Shown: positions 21,179 through 31,534 of the stretch, one piece after another
Numbering within the stretch: the first letter of the stretch is position 1
Layout of the letters: each line of letters starts with the position of its first letter
Assembly (NCBI RefSeq): GCF_003073045.1
Contig: NC_037602.1
Location: forward strand, 15,317,731 to 15,381,730
Length of the DNA stretch: 64,000 bases
Reading direction: 5' to 3'
DNA from: Pomacea canaliculata
Taxonomy: Eukaryota; Mollusca; Gastropoda; Architaenioglossa; Ampullariidae
Position numbers and translations under genes: made by a program
Notes under the pieces: model-generated
The model's input: the letters and a program-made list of their open reading frames with translations, nothing else
Told to the model about the DNA's origin: nothing
Databases searched by the model: none

Positions 21179-21342
21179 TGAACACACGCCCCTTGGATGA
21201 GGTAAAGAAAAATACAGGAGCTGATGTAGAGTTTGACCCCAACCTCTCACCTGTACCAGGTATGAAGATTCTTATCATCAGCGGTCTTCCTACTCAGATC
21301 GAGGCGGCAGTCAAGCTCATCAACCAGAAGAGTGGTTCAAAG
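21179..21342 (+). CDS. KH-NERD-helicase gene, KH-like domain exon
   Basis: It reads VNTRPLDEVKKNTGADVEFD, then MKILIISGLPTQIEAAVKLI. The pattern (I/V)xxxTGAxVxF...xILIISGxxxxIxxAxxLI matches the C-terminal half of a type I KH domain. The canonical GxxG loop is not evident, so nucleic-acid binding is uncertain. The donor at 21343 follows SGSK. Confidence 0.6.
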
Positions 21343-21558
21343 GTTTGTTTGTTGGCAAACAAATGTATATTACAGCAGTGTGTAATAGACTACAATGCAA
21401 GAGATCAGAAAAAAATACCTTACAGGTTGACAGAATTATACAACTGGCCATCTCATGTATTACATAGCAGTAGCCAATACAAGTAAAGTTTGAGCAGAAA
21501 TACTCAAATGATTTGATAGGCAGTTATTATTTAACTGACCAGACTGGTGTTGACACAG

Positions 21559-22299
21559 GAACCATTACCAGACCAGGCCCAGACATTCTGGCTACAGTGG
21601 GTTGAGGCCGCGTTCCCTCATCTCGACTCTCGCGCCTACTTCCTGCCTCCTGTCTACGTCAACCGCGTGGCCATGACTAGACAGTCAGCTGCTGGTCAGG
21701 AGGTTCTCGTCCTACAGTCAGGTCAGTTAGGTCAGTCAGGTCAGTCAGGTTAGACAGCGATGTCATCAGCTGCTGCTTCCATTCCTCAGCCACCACGCGT
21801 GCAGGACAGTGACATCAGAGACGATGCAGCCATGCAACGGGTGCTCTACTGTCTCCAGAAACTGTGTGAAGACAACAAAGAAGTCATGGTTGGACTGACT
21901 CAGCTTCAGTTCGGCGACTACCTGGGGGAACCTTGTTACACTGCTGCAGCTGCACAGCTCCCCCTACCGGCCAACCTCCCATCTGCTCTGCCACCCGACT
22001 GGAAACAAGGCGACTTTGATGTGCTTCTCATTCACCGACATTTCGGTTTAGTCACGTGCGAGGTGAAGGCGTTTGGTGACAACACACAGGCACTGAATAT
22101 GTCGAAAGACGATAAAGACAAAAACATCAGAAAGAAGCTGACGGAGGCCATGTCACAGCTGGACAAGGCGGAGGCCATGTTGTCTCACCTGGTGTCTGAC
22201 ATCGCTCCCGGTCTGCCCGTCACTAAGGTCATCGCCTTCCCCAACCTCACGACTGATGAAGTTCAACAGGCCATTTCCGGCGACCCCCAGCTGACTCAG
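21559..22299 (+). CDS. KH-NERD-helicase gene, NERD-like domain exon
   Basis: Acceptor GACACAG and donor GTTTCA, 741 bp. The first part reads EPLPDQAQTFWLQWVEAAFP and LDSRAYFLPPVYVNRVAM. Then GGTCAGT-type repeats contain an in-frame TAG at 21751-21753. The same frame resumes with MSSAAASIPQPPRVQDSDIR. The NERD-like core has WKQGDFDVLLIHRHFGLVTC followed by EVKAFGDN, the D...ExK arrangement of PD-(D/E)xK-type nucleases, then QLDKAEAMLSHLVSD and TKVIAFPNLT. The stop lies in a short tandem repeat, which suggests slippage, polymorphism or error. Confidence 0.65.
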
Positions 22300-22686
22300 G
22301 TTTCATCTCTCTTCTGTCTATTTTCATTATTACGTCTACAAACATGTTTCTAAAAAAAAGAAAAAAATGAATATGCCAACATTGTAGAAGAATTAAATGA
22401 CATCTTTGAAATGTTTTGATGGTTTGAAAGAGTCTGTGGATGTTTAAACATAACACTTTTTTTAGTTTTTCCAAGCTTCAAGCAAGTTACAAGTATTTAG
22501 CATGGTTTTAAAAACGTGTCACACAAGCCATTAGTAAACTACGCTGTTTGTTTTACTTTTACATCTTAGTAAATACTTTATAATAACTGTGTAATTACTT
22601 TCATGTTATTGTGCTTTAGATCTGTTAGTTAAAAACCTCGACATATTTAGCTCATTTTTCTTTAAGTCAGAGGACTTTTTATACAG

Positions 22687-23092
22687 GACCTGTGTCGGTG
22701 TCTGGGAGCAAATGATCCCTCCAACATCCGAGGTCTGTGTCTGTGCTGTGATCAGTTGTCTGACCCCAAGACCCCGTATGACGTCAGCGGTCCGGTGGCG
22801 CAACGGTTAGCGCTGTTAGCGCCTGTCACCAATACAGTGAAGGTTGGCTGCCCTGAGTTCATTTCTCGTCTCGGGCACGCTGTTCTTTCTCTGCACGTGG
22901 CATCTGTTTACAGGGCTGGCTGCTTGCCGTAATATAGCCTTAGTTGCTGACACGGCGTAAAACACCAATTCCCCCCTATGACGTCAGTAGTCACGTGCTG
23001 AAGGAACTCGGACACTGGTGGCAGCGACGTGTGGCTGGGGCTGGACCTGTCAGTCACATGACACCTCAGTTGTACAAGACACTGGTAGCCAG
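22687..23092 (+). CDS. KH-NERD-helicase gene, exon split by a SINE
   Basis: Acceptor TTTATACAG and donor GTAAAT. It reads DLCRCLGANDPSNIRGLCLC, then CDQLSDPKTPYDVS. Beyond the SINE (22788-22976) the same frame continues as SHVLKELGHWWQRRVAGAGP and MTPQLYKTLVAR. Removing the SINE and one TATGACGTCAG copy restores a phase that fits both neighbours. As it stands the exon would be disrupted. Confidence 0.7.
22788..22976 (+). mobile_element. tRNA-derived SINE inside a coding exon, 11-bp target duplication
   Basis: 189 bp. The head has an A-box-like TGGCGCAACGGTTAGCGC and a weak B-box (GAGTTCATTTC). The body has GGGCACGCTGTTCTTTCTCT and the tail AACACCAATTCCCCCC. The duplication TATGACGTCAG is exact at 22777-22787 and 22977-22987. 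It is the best copy of a family also seen near 4988, 32110 and 42604. Confidence 0.9.
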
Positions 23093-23575
23093 GTAAATAT
23101 TACAATAATGTGTAGTCACAACACTGTCACAGTCTAAGTCCTCTCGTGTACGATGTTAGATGTGACATCAGTGCTCACGCCACTGTTGTCGTCAGAGAAA
23201 TCGTCAACTGACTAAATTTTAAAAGCAAGATTTTTATCTTGAGCAAGTTTTGGTAACTGTTACCAAATGTTACAGTGAAAATGTGGAAATGTGATGTTGA
23301 TGTTGATGGGCGACGAAGCACAAGTCCCTAACGCCGATGTCGTCGTCAACGGCTTGTCGGTTGGTCCTCAATCTGCTGTGCCAACCTCTTCAACAAACTG
23401 AGTCTTTACAGTCGAAGAGATTTCCAACAAAACTTTATTCACAGTATATACAACAGTCCTTACATGAAGACGCGCTGGTAAATCGGCGACACGCGCTGTA
23501 ACTACACTAACAGCCAGCTGCTGACGTCACGACTGCACGCGCCTCATAATTCTGAGCACAGTGACACACCTTATA
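23093..23575. other. intron, nothing recognised
   Basis: Intron of the helicase gene up to the Tigger-derived MITE. I see no feature in it. Confidence 0.4.
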
Positions 23576-24033
23576 CAGTCAAATCTCGCTACTATGCCAC
23601 CTGCCGAGGAAAAGATGCACGAGAACGAGGAGATCGAGCTGTCTGTCTTTCTCAAAGCCGACGAGCGCCTCGCAACTGGAGGGTCTCTCACGATGGAGGA
23701 GATTGCGGAGGAGATGCTGTGCAGTGAGGAGCCGATGGAAAGCGAAGAGGACGAGATCGAGGAGGAAATTGTTCCGATCGAGGAAGCCCAGGCGCTAGGA
23801 GCACCATCCACAAATTGTTACAACAGAGAAGCGGGAAGCCAAGTGTGATGCCAGCGTGCCATCGACTAGACAACGAGATGTACGACATCCGCCGACAGAA
23901 CATGCGCCAGCTCACGATTCTTGAGAGCTTTGGACTGACGGGTAACGAACAAAAAAAGCAGTTTTTACGAACCCTCGCTACTATGCCACTTTTGCTCGGT
24001 CCCGGTAGGTGGCATAGTAGCGAGATTTGACTG
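23576..24033 (+). mobile_element. Tigger/pogo-type MITE carrying a transposase C-terminus
   Basis: Inverted repeats CAGTCAAATCTCGCTACTAT and its complement, flanked by TA at both ends (23574-23575, 24034-24035). The inside reads an acidic segment (LTMEEIAEEMLCSEEPMESE) and then HRLDNEMYDIRRQNMRQLTI across a frame change, like the C-terminal tail of Tigger transposases. It is a 458-bp deletion derivative. A second, poorer copy ends at 33810. Confidence 0.85.
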
Positions 24034-24959
24034 TATTACATTTACATTGTAAACATGTCATTATCACCAGTCACTTGTAACCCACTCTAGACCAGACGTT
24101 TTTCTCCTCAAAGATTTTCCCACATTCACACAAAGAAAGCATGCAAACACCCCTCCACACACAGAAAGTCACTAATGTGATATAATAATAACAATAACAA
24201 TAAGTACATAATTTGTAAGGCGCATACTCAAACTCCTACTGAGCAAGCTCTTAGCTCTTAAGAACAAGAACGAGGCATGGAAAGCATACGAAGGACAGGA
24301 AAATGAACAAATACCCCACGAACTAAAAAAACTGTCTAAAGATGAATAAATACAAATACAGAAAACGCAGAGGAACCAAATAACAAGAACAATGTAAAAG
24401 TAAGACGAGCAGGGAAGGTGTGACAAAGGACTAGCATGGTGGGAAAGGTGTTAGGAGTCATGTTCACGGAATATATATTTCAGCGCAATTGAATCATCCA
24501 TTGATGTTGTTTTTCATGTTCAACAAAAAAAAAAAAAAAACAAAGATGTAAGCAATGCAAGTCCGACTGTTTGCCGGAGGCGAACCATTGTCACAATGTT
24601 ATAATTATTCTTTTTTTTTCTGAGTAATTATTTTTCTCCAGCTCACTAACTGCCTGCTGTAAACTTGTGAAACTATAAAAATATTTTCCCTTACAAATTT
24701 TTACCATGCTGTTCTGCATTTTGCTGGAGTACTTCAATTTTTAATTTGGAACAGATCATTGTGTCCGTTATAGAAGTAAGCTTTAGCAAAATTCTTCAGA
24801 TAACATAAGTTAGAGAGTGAAAAGTGATTCTTTAGGTTTAATAGAAATCATTTATTTTTATTTTCGAAAAATGAAATGAAGTTAACCATCAACTTATTAT
24901 TAACTGTAAGAAATAGAAATTGTTTTTGTAACACACACCAACTGATGTGACTGTACTAG
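24034..24959. other. intron with a SINE/LINE tail fragment
   Basis: AT-rich intron. About 24180-24275 is a 3'-tail repeat (TTTGTAAGGCGCATACTCAA, minus orientation) behind an ATA/ACA microsatellite. It matches 62570-62700. The rest shows nothing. Confidence 0.5.
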
Positions 24960-25446
24960 ATTCTGTGGTCCGGCGACAACAGTGACTGTGCCATGTACAT
25001 GTCCTCCACGTGTGAGTGTCAAGACCCTGGGTCAGGCCGTGTGGTGGACAGGACAGTGCTATACTGCTGTCATCACACTCTTCCCGGAGCAACTTCACCT
25101 GCTACACACGGCGCCTCCCACACTCTTTGTCACCGGACCGCCCGGTACAGGTAAAATTTGTGGTGCTGCTGATGATGGGCATAAAATGGCTGCTTGGTGG
25201 TCACCCCGTCTACATTGTGAGTACTGGTGATGAGAGTGGTGCAGCGTGCATCATGCTGTGTCACCTGTTGCTGCAGACAGTAAAGACACAACAGTCAGCA
25301 GGTGTCTCACCCGGTCAGCCTCACCTCCTGGAGTATGATCTTGTTAACGGTAAAGACGTGGAAGACATGGAGGCAGAGAAGGCCGTCAACGACTTGTCAC
25401 AGGCAGCAAGAGGAGGGTCGTTGTACGTCATCGCTGATGAAGTAAC
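24960..25446 (+). CDS. SF1 helicase exon with Walker A and DE box
   Basis: Acceptor GTACTAG and donor GTGAGT. It reads SVKTLGQAVWWTGQCYTAVI (Q-motif position), LFPEQLHLLHTAPPTLFVTG and the Walker A PPGTGK. After GTGK the frame changes: the continuing VVLLMMGIKWLLGGHPVYIV and STGDESGAACIMLCHLLL lie in another frame, as if two bases were missing where GKT is expected. It ends with motif II, SLYVIADEV. If real, the shift destroys the ATPase; a sequencing error is equally possible. Confidence 0.7.
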
Positions 25447-26420
25447 GTGAGTATTACATCGTGTGATGTGATGACAGACACACAGGTAGATGCCGATTGC
25501 TGTGATCTAATAATCACAACCAGGTGTTTAACAGGAGATAATTCCTTAATCAAAGGAACTCGTGACTTGCTCACGCAAGTTTCGCTCGGGTACACAACTA
25601 TTTTATTCGCGGACGCTTTTTGCAATGACTTGTACGCATGCGCGAACTGCCATACGTGGGTACCAAGGGGACAAACCTTCACCTCGATCATCCGAAAGAA
25701 ACGCTAGGTATAACAGTAAGAAAAGCCGAGATGGATGTGCTACAAGACTGCTGGTAACATGAAATGAGAAAGTTGTGATTTGTCCTGATGAACACATTGC
25801 GACAATTAGCACTGACTTGAAGACAACGAAGGTGAACAAAGATGTGGAACAGAAGAGGACACCAGTTGATGGATGCAATACATGCTCAACAGCCAAAACA
25901 ATGATAATAATACTGAATGTGCATTTAAGACTTTATTTTCAAAGTAAGGCAGAACAAACTTGCTTCTTATGTATTTTGCATGTTTAATATATTTTCAGGT
26001 AGAATTTCTTTTGTAAGTTACACATGTACGACAACTATATTTACTACTTATCTTGCAGTCAGTTTCACCACCTCATCCTTTGTCTACTATAGATGACATA
26101 AACACAGAAATGAGAGATATCTTTTTCGTACGTGTACATGTACGTGTTGAACCAGACGAGTCCCTTAAACATCAGTTTGTACATCTGTACACAATTCATT
26201 TCAATAACAAACGGTAATGCTTGTCAATTCATTAATTTTATTTGTACAAGATACATTTATGTGTATATTTACACATTTTGCTTCAGACAACAGACATATA
26301 TTCGCTCTTGCCTCCCTCACTAATGTAACACAACCACACAACCACATCATTCACAGATATTCACACACATTGTTATGTAAATTGTTAGTTAGCTTATCAT
26401 ACAACTAGCCTCCCCTTGAC
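25447..26420. other. intron before the hAT insertion
   Basis: No family recognised. Short open frames here overlap on both strands and look random. An additional helicase exon may be missing in this interval, because the next recognised exon does not join cleanly to the DE-box exon. Confidence 0.4.
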
Positions 26421-26568
26421 CAGGCCCGGTTCTACCTATTAGGCGAACTAGGCAATCGCCTAGGGCGCAGCGACCGAGGGGGGCGGAAAAATGGCCTGCT
26501 TTTTTATTTATTTTTTTTTTCAATGAATAATTTTAGGGAAAAATATTTTCACAAAATGATATTAGCAG

Positions 26569-26940
26569 GACACCTTTCCTCTGCTTGTAGACTGACCACC
26601 ACGCTAGTTTCTCAGTACATGTATGACTGGAAAACCCCATTATCGCATTATCCCAGGGCGCACTTGAAGTGACCACAGCTAACCAGCAGGGAAGTAGAGG
26701 GCAGAGGGGCGGGGAAGGGAGTTGAGAGGGGCGGCGTTGGTGGAAGACAAAGGTGGAAGGCACCTTTTCCTCTGCTTGTAGGTTGACTTCACCACCGAGT
26801 TTCTCAGTTCATGTAGTGATGTAGTACAGGAAAACCCATTATTACAGGGCGCACTTGAAGTGACCAGCTAACCAGCGGGGAAGAAGAGGGCGGAGGGCGC
26901 GGAGGATAGACACGGAGGGGCGGGTTGGTGGATGGGGGCT
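26569..26940. repeat. ~190-bp tandem duplication inside the hAT element
   Basis: Two imperfect units, about 26569-26757 and 26759-26940. They share CCTCTGCTTGTAG, GGGCGCACTTGAAGTGACCA and AGCTAACCAGC. They lie in the 5' non-coding part of the transposon. Confidence 0.75.
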
Positions 26941-28168
26941 TGGTCAGTGCGGACCCCTAGGATGGAGTGGACCGCATTCCACTAATACCAACCTCACCTT
27001 TCTTTCTTCTATCTTACTATTGAAGAGGTTCCACACTTATGCATTGAAAACACTGCAGCTGAGATCAGGGACAACAACACTGACTTGAGTTTGCTACGCG
27101 AGTTTCTCTGTGGTTATGACAACAGTTTTATGCTCAATATTGATTACACTTACGAACTTTCAACCCGAAGGAACTTAGCTAATGTCACGAACGAGTTCTT
27201 AGTTAATAAGAGTATTAAAGTCTCTAGCAGACAAACATCAAGGTAGAGCCATTTGAAGTTTATAGCATATCTATTTACTGACACTGATGGCCTATAGTCT
27301 TGTACTTACTGTTGTGACTCATGGTCGTGAATATTTAACTTTCTTATTAATTATTAAATTTCTGTTCGATTGGTGTATTACGCTTAATTTAGTTGTCAAT
27401 TTGTAATGTTTATCTTTATTATCTAAAGTGCATCTGTTTGTCTACAGTTTGAATTGATAGCTTGTTGTTATGCTCCATTGACAGAATATTTGAAATTGGT
27501 TATTAAGAGATAATGCCTACTAAGACCTACAGTCTATATACTTCTCTTGTTTTCAACAAACCCTATGCTGGACACCACGCGGTGTTGATCACTGGACTGT
27601 GTGGGGAGCTGCCCTGACACCATGATTTACAACTTTGTATTGTTAGTGTCCAGAAGACTCTCTCTTGACAGACTCTCTCATTGCCCGCCCACCTGTGAGG
27701 TGTGACTTTGGATGGGAACAAAGTACAGGTAGCTGCTATCAGGGTGGTCTAGAGGCTGGAAGCTGTGATAGCTTGAGTTTTAGACCACACAGCAAAATAA
27801 GACCAGAGCAAGGTGCTACCATTTCTGTCTCCATCAGTGTGGCACATCCATAAACCTTTTACACGAGTGTTTGAGATTCCCTACTCATAAGTGTAGGTCT
27901 GATTTGGAGCATGCAAGCATCCATGTGTGTATGATGCACGCCTGCAATTGAAAACAGACGTACCTTTTCTTGACAAAAAGTAGTTCTTACTTATAAGTTA
28001 TTAATCAATTCTGACAGCAAATTCTCGAAAAAGATTTAATTTTAGTAAGCCATTCTTTGACACTTCTGGGTTCTAATGCCTCTGGTCGTAATGAGTTCTT
28101 GTAGAAAACCACTTTTCTACTATTTTTAAGCAGCAAACATGTAGTCAGTTCGGTTTTACTTGTTAGTT

Positions 28169-28460
28169 CGTCTGTAAGATGAGAAAGAAGAGAACGATTG
28201 AAAGGACTTGCCGATGGAGGTGCTTGGTGGACAGGCCCACAGGTAGCGATAAATCTGTCACAGTTAATGACCAGTCGGATCAGACTAGAAGACTGGACAA
28301 AGAAGGTGGTGCGATGTCACTCGATACTTGATAGTTGTCCGTGAGATGAGAAAGAGAGAGGAGAGAAAGATTGAAAGGACCTAAGTGGGGTGGCAGTGGA
28401 GAAGGGTAGAGATAAATCTCTACCACTTTAAAGAAAGTCAGATCACATTACCAGGGCTGG
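28169..28460. repeat. ~168-bp imperfect repeat inside the hAT element
   Basis: The segments starting at 28169 and 28337 share GATGAGAAAGA and GATTGAAAGGAC, spaced alike. Divergence is higher than for the 26.6 kb pair. Confidence 0.55.
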
Positions 28461-29125
28461 ACAGCCAGAGACTGGGGAAGAGGTAGTTGTAACTTTGAAC
28501 TTAAAACCCACAGGACGATGTCAAAACCTCACTTTTCTGAGCGGCTGCAGACATCTCGTGCTGCTGTTTGAACTTACTTTGTAATCGTCTGTTCGGGTGC
28601 TTGGAGCTATCATCCTTCCACAGCTGAGTCAGTAAAGGTTGTGAACTGCTTTTAGCCGTGCCAGACTGAACAGAGCTACTGTCCTACAGCCACTTCATGG
28701 GAGTTTGTAAAGATAAGTTCGCATGAATTTTATACACTGTGACATAGCTGTATATATTTTATTAACACGATTTATGTCTTTCTTTACATTAATTTCATTT
28801 CCTTATTTCTTATAGTGCTTATTTTGATTGTGTGGATGCAACGGGTTGCGATAGCGGTGGTGTAACTTTTTGCAAAACTTTTCATTGCACAAACGGGTCC
28901 GTGACAGTCTGGTGGTCTTTATCACATCACAATCGTGTTGAGTTCTGAGACAGACCGCCGCAATCTTTACTGGTGATACTTAAGCCTAGCTTTCTTGTTT
29001 GAACTGCGTCCATTGAAGACAGATTTAAACAGATTCAGGAGCACAGTGCATTGTTTGGATTTCTTTATGATATCTAAAGCATTTCTGAAAAACCAAGGAA
29101 GGACATTCTACTATCTTGCGAGGTC

Positions 29126-29464
29126 TTGGCAAAGGCACTAATGCACAGAGACAGCAAAGACATTGACGCGGAGGAACTCTGTTCTGAATTTCAGGTTGTG
29201 GCTAGAAGACTTCCCAAACCTAAAATGAACCCCAAAGAAGTCTTAACATTCATAATCCAACATAAGCTATTTGATATTGTGCCGAATGTTGTAGTGTCTC
29301 TCAGAATTTTATTGACCCTTCCAATTTCTGTTGCCAGTGCAGAACGGAGTTTCTCAAAATTAAAATTAAGTAAAAACTATACGAGATCAACAATGTTGCA
29401 AGAGAGACTGACTGACTGGCCACCATATCTATCGAACATGACTTGGAAAATGCACTCAATCTGA
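29126..29464 (+). pseudogene. hAT transposase dimerisation domain fragment
   Basis: A 112-codon frame within the hAT element. It contains LPISVASAERSFSKLKLSKN followed by a YTRSTMLQERL block. This is the conserved hAT C-terminal motif. A frame change after QERL scrambles the last residues. A stop also lies upstream, just after FLYDI. Only the C-terminal part of the transposase is readable. Confidence 0.8.
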
Positions 29465-29791
29465 AGGAACTGATAACTCGTTTTGCACAGCAAAAAGCAA
29501 GAAAAGTGAGGTTTTAAGCATCAATTTCATGACCAGGACTAAATAAATTGCAAAACAAATGATATAACATGGTTCACTTTTTGTGAGGTGGGGGGGGGGG
29601 GCGCAGAATTTTTTTTCGTCTAGGGCGCAACACAGCCTAGCGCCGGCCCTGCCCTTGACATCAACGTATTAAACATTTACTGTCTAGTCACACAAACACA
29701 GACATACTCTGAACACGTGACACAAAGCTGTTCTTTATTGTGATTAAAAGTGATTTTTGTGTTCCTGATACTTCATAAAATACTTTGACAG

Positions 29792-30243
29792 GAATTGAAA
29801 ACTTGTGATGTTTGTGCGCTCCACGACCTTTGACCAGCAGGAAGCTGTGTGTGACGGTAACTATTGTAACACTCATGTCTGTCAGAGGTTACACTTCGAC
29901 ACTGTGTGTGAGAAGCTGCTGACAGAAGTTCCTCATCTCCATCTTTGGGCGGCAAATTGTTACCATGGTGACGCACCCGCCGGCTGGCAAGTGGAATATT
30001 TAACCAGACCCCTCCGCTCTCCTCCGGCCGTCGTCAGGGAAGTCGAGAAGAACACATTGATCACTATTGACCGTCTTGTTCTCCCGTACAGCGAGCGAGG
30101 TGTGCCCGACCACACAGACGGCCCGCCAGTCAGACGACTGTCTCACCGAGGTCAAGGTCACTCAGGTGACAGTCCAGTTCACTGTGTGACGTGTGGTCGT
30201 GACGTGGCCAGCTTCCTACACAGTCTCCGTGTTGGTGTTACAG
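29792..30243 (+). CDS. SF1 helicase gene exon, central region
   Basis: Acceptor TTTGACAG and donor GTAGGT. From about 29808 it reads FVRSTTFDQQEAVCDGNYCN, HFDTVCEKLLTEVPHLHLWA, YLTRPLRSPPAVVREVEK and YSERGVPDHTDGPPVRRLSH, then CVTCGRDVASFLHSLRVGVT. In this frame a stop lies just after the acceptor, while another frame (ELKTCDVCALHDL) is open there, so the 5' border or frame is uncertain. It joins the last exon in phase. Confidence 0.6.
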
Positions 30244-31172
30244 GTAGGTGTGTGTATTGTGTAGTGTAACGTCTGTTGACAGATAAACAGTTATCAGTGT
30301 GATAAATAACAAGCAGGTGAGAAACAGTTTTGTGAATATGAGTGGCATGTCACTTCACTTAACTGGCTACAGGGTGACAGCTCTTCATTACATTTCGTCT
30401 TTTCCCTGCGCCAGGGTTTGTGTGTACAAGTCATCTGTGAGTCTGTGACATCAGGTTTCTGTCTTCACATTTTGTCTGTTTTCTAGAACATTTTTATTCA
30501 ACTGTAACATCTGCGCCATCTTGCCCTATGTGAGACCTGTTTATCATTTGTATTACTTGTGTCTACTTCACTGACACTTCTAACATGTTTGGCACTGCTG
30601 ACCACTCAGTTTTCTAGTTTGTGATGTGTGGACCTGTGTCATATGGCTGCACTGTCTGTAGAGTACATGTTTGTGTCCTCTTCATCTCAACGATGTGACT
30701 GATGATGAGTGTGACATCAGGGATTGGTGGTTGTGTGTCGTCTGCTCCATGTGTGTTTGAGGCTGCTGTCACGATGGCTTGTGTCTGGTTACTTACCTGT
30801 GTTGTCTACAACTGAAGTATTCAGGTGAATCTTTGTTCACCTCCTCTTGACTGTGTGAGACTTGAAATGTTGCTGTGTGTAACGCCGTTGTTTGTGTTGT
30901 TTACTTTGTGTACAACATGTTGAGTTTACCTACAGTGTGATTGTGCTGTGGAGTGTGATAATCTACATGGACATTGCTGACTGCTGATGTCAAAGGTCGT
31001 AGCGGTAAAGTGCGCTATCAAGATGTCATCATCATCATCATGATTAAGACACAGTATTAGTTACGTGTGTCTGACATTTTACGTGTTTTTTTTTTATCCA
31101 TGTGTCAGTTAGTATGTACGCTGTATCTCCGATCAGTAACTAATAATAGAAACTTACTTTGAATGTTAACAG
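30244..31172. other. intron, nothing recognised
   Basis: TG-rich intron between the last two helicase exons. I see no repeat with recognisable ends and no coding segment. Confidence 0.45.
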
Positions 31173-31534
31173 AGAATGTCACGACAACAGCCACGACCGT
31201 CACCTCCACCACCGGCACCACAACACAGCCCTGCCTACAGTGGAGAAACGTTCTGGTGGTGTACTGGTCTTACATGACTGACGACTCCGGTATGGTGAAT
31301 GGACTTAAAGAAGCGGGTATCCCAGTGCGTGTGATGAATTACAATGACATCGATGACGTGGCCACGGCTCGCAGTGACGTGGTGTGGGTGACGCTTGGAT
31401 ATGATGTTAGTGGTCTGGAGAGAAAAGTCGTCGTGTGTCTGGAGGATCATGATACAGTCCGGTTCCACGCTATGTCCCGGTGTACGTCACAACTTGTGAT
31501 TGTCTACGATGACGACAAAACGAAGGATAAGTGA
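31173..31534 (+). CDS. SF1 helicase gene, last exon
   Basis: Acceptor TGTTAACAG; the stop TGA is at 31532-31534. It starts with a Thr-rich linker (ENVTTTATTVTSTTGTTT). It then reads WRNVLVVYWSYMTDDSGM, VWVTLGYDVSGLERKVVVCL (motif V-like, SGLE.KVVV) and AMSRCTSQLVIVYDDDKTKD (motif VI-like, SRCTSQL.IVY). This is the usual UvrD/SF1-like C-terminal end. An AATAAA lies at 31818-31823, about 285 bp downstream, as a possible polyadenylation signal. Confidence 0.65.

Larger units (their letters stand above)
26421..29651 (+). mobile_element. hAT DNA transposon, ZMYM1-like, 3.2 kb, decayed
   Basis: Ends CAGGCCCGGTTCTAC and ...GTAGCG-like complement CAGGGCCGGCGCTAG, flanked by an exact 8-bp duplication CCCTTGAC (26413-26420 and 29652-29659). 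Near the 3' end, about 29010-29505, the + strand reads ASIEDRFKQIQEHSALFGFL, then IDAEELCSEFQVV and LRILLTLPISVASAERSFSK, the hAT C-terminal dimerisation region of ZMYM1-like transposases. The upstream transposase is degraded beyond recognition, and two internal tandem duplications are present. It sits in a helicase-gene intron. Confidence 0.88.
19173..31534 (+). pseudogene. KH-NERD-SF1 helicase multidomain gene, probably damaged
   Basis: Exons that read through in phase: 20305-20513, 20709-20820, 21179-21342, 21559-22299, 22687-23092 (SINE inside), 24960-25446, about 29792-30243, and 31173-31534 with the final stop. An earlier coding-like block is at 19173-19815. Domains in order: an Arg/Gly-rich stretch, a KH-like segment, a NERD-like nuclease-related domain (FDVLL, CEVKAFGDN), helicase Walker A GPPGTGK, DE box YVIADEV, and C-terminal helicase motifs (SGLERKVVV, SRCTSQLVIVY). 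The product would be a nucleic-acid-processing ATPase; its role is unknown to me. Damage: an in-frame stop, a frame change at Walker A, and a SINE in an exon. Either it is a decaying paralogue or part of the damage is sequence error. Confidence 0.6.

Noticed and set aside
22788-22870. Genuine tRNA gene
   Set aside because: A-box-like and weak B-box sequences belong to a SINE head with target duplications; no cloverleaf is convincing.
23561-23848. Acidic protein-coding gene
   Set aside because: It lies between Tigger-type inverted repeats and matches the acidic C-terminal tail of such transposases.
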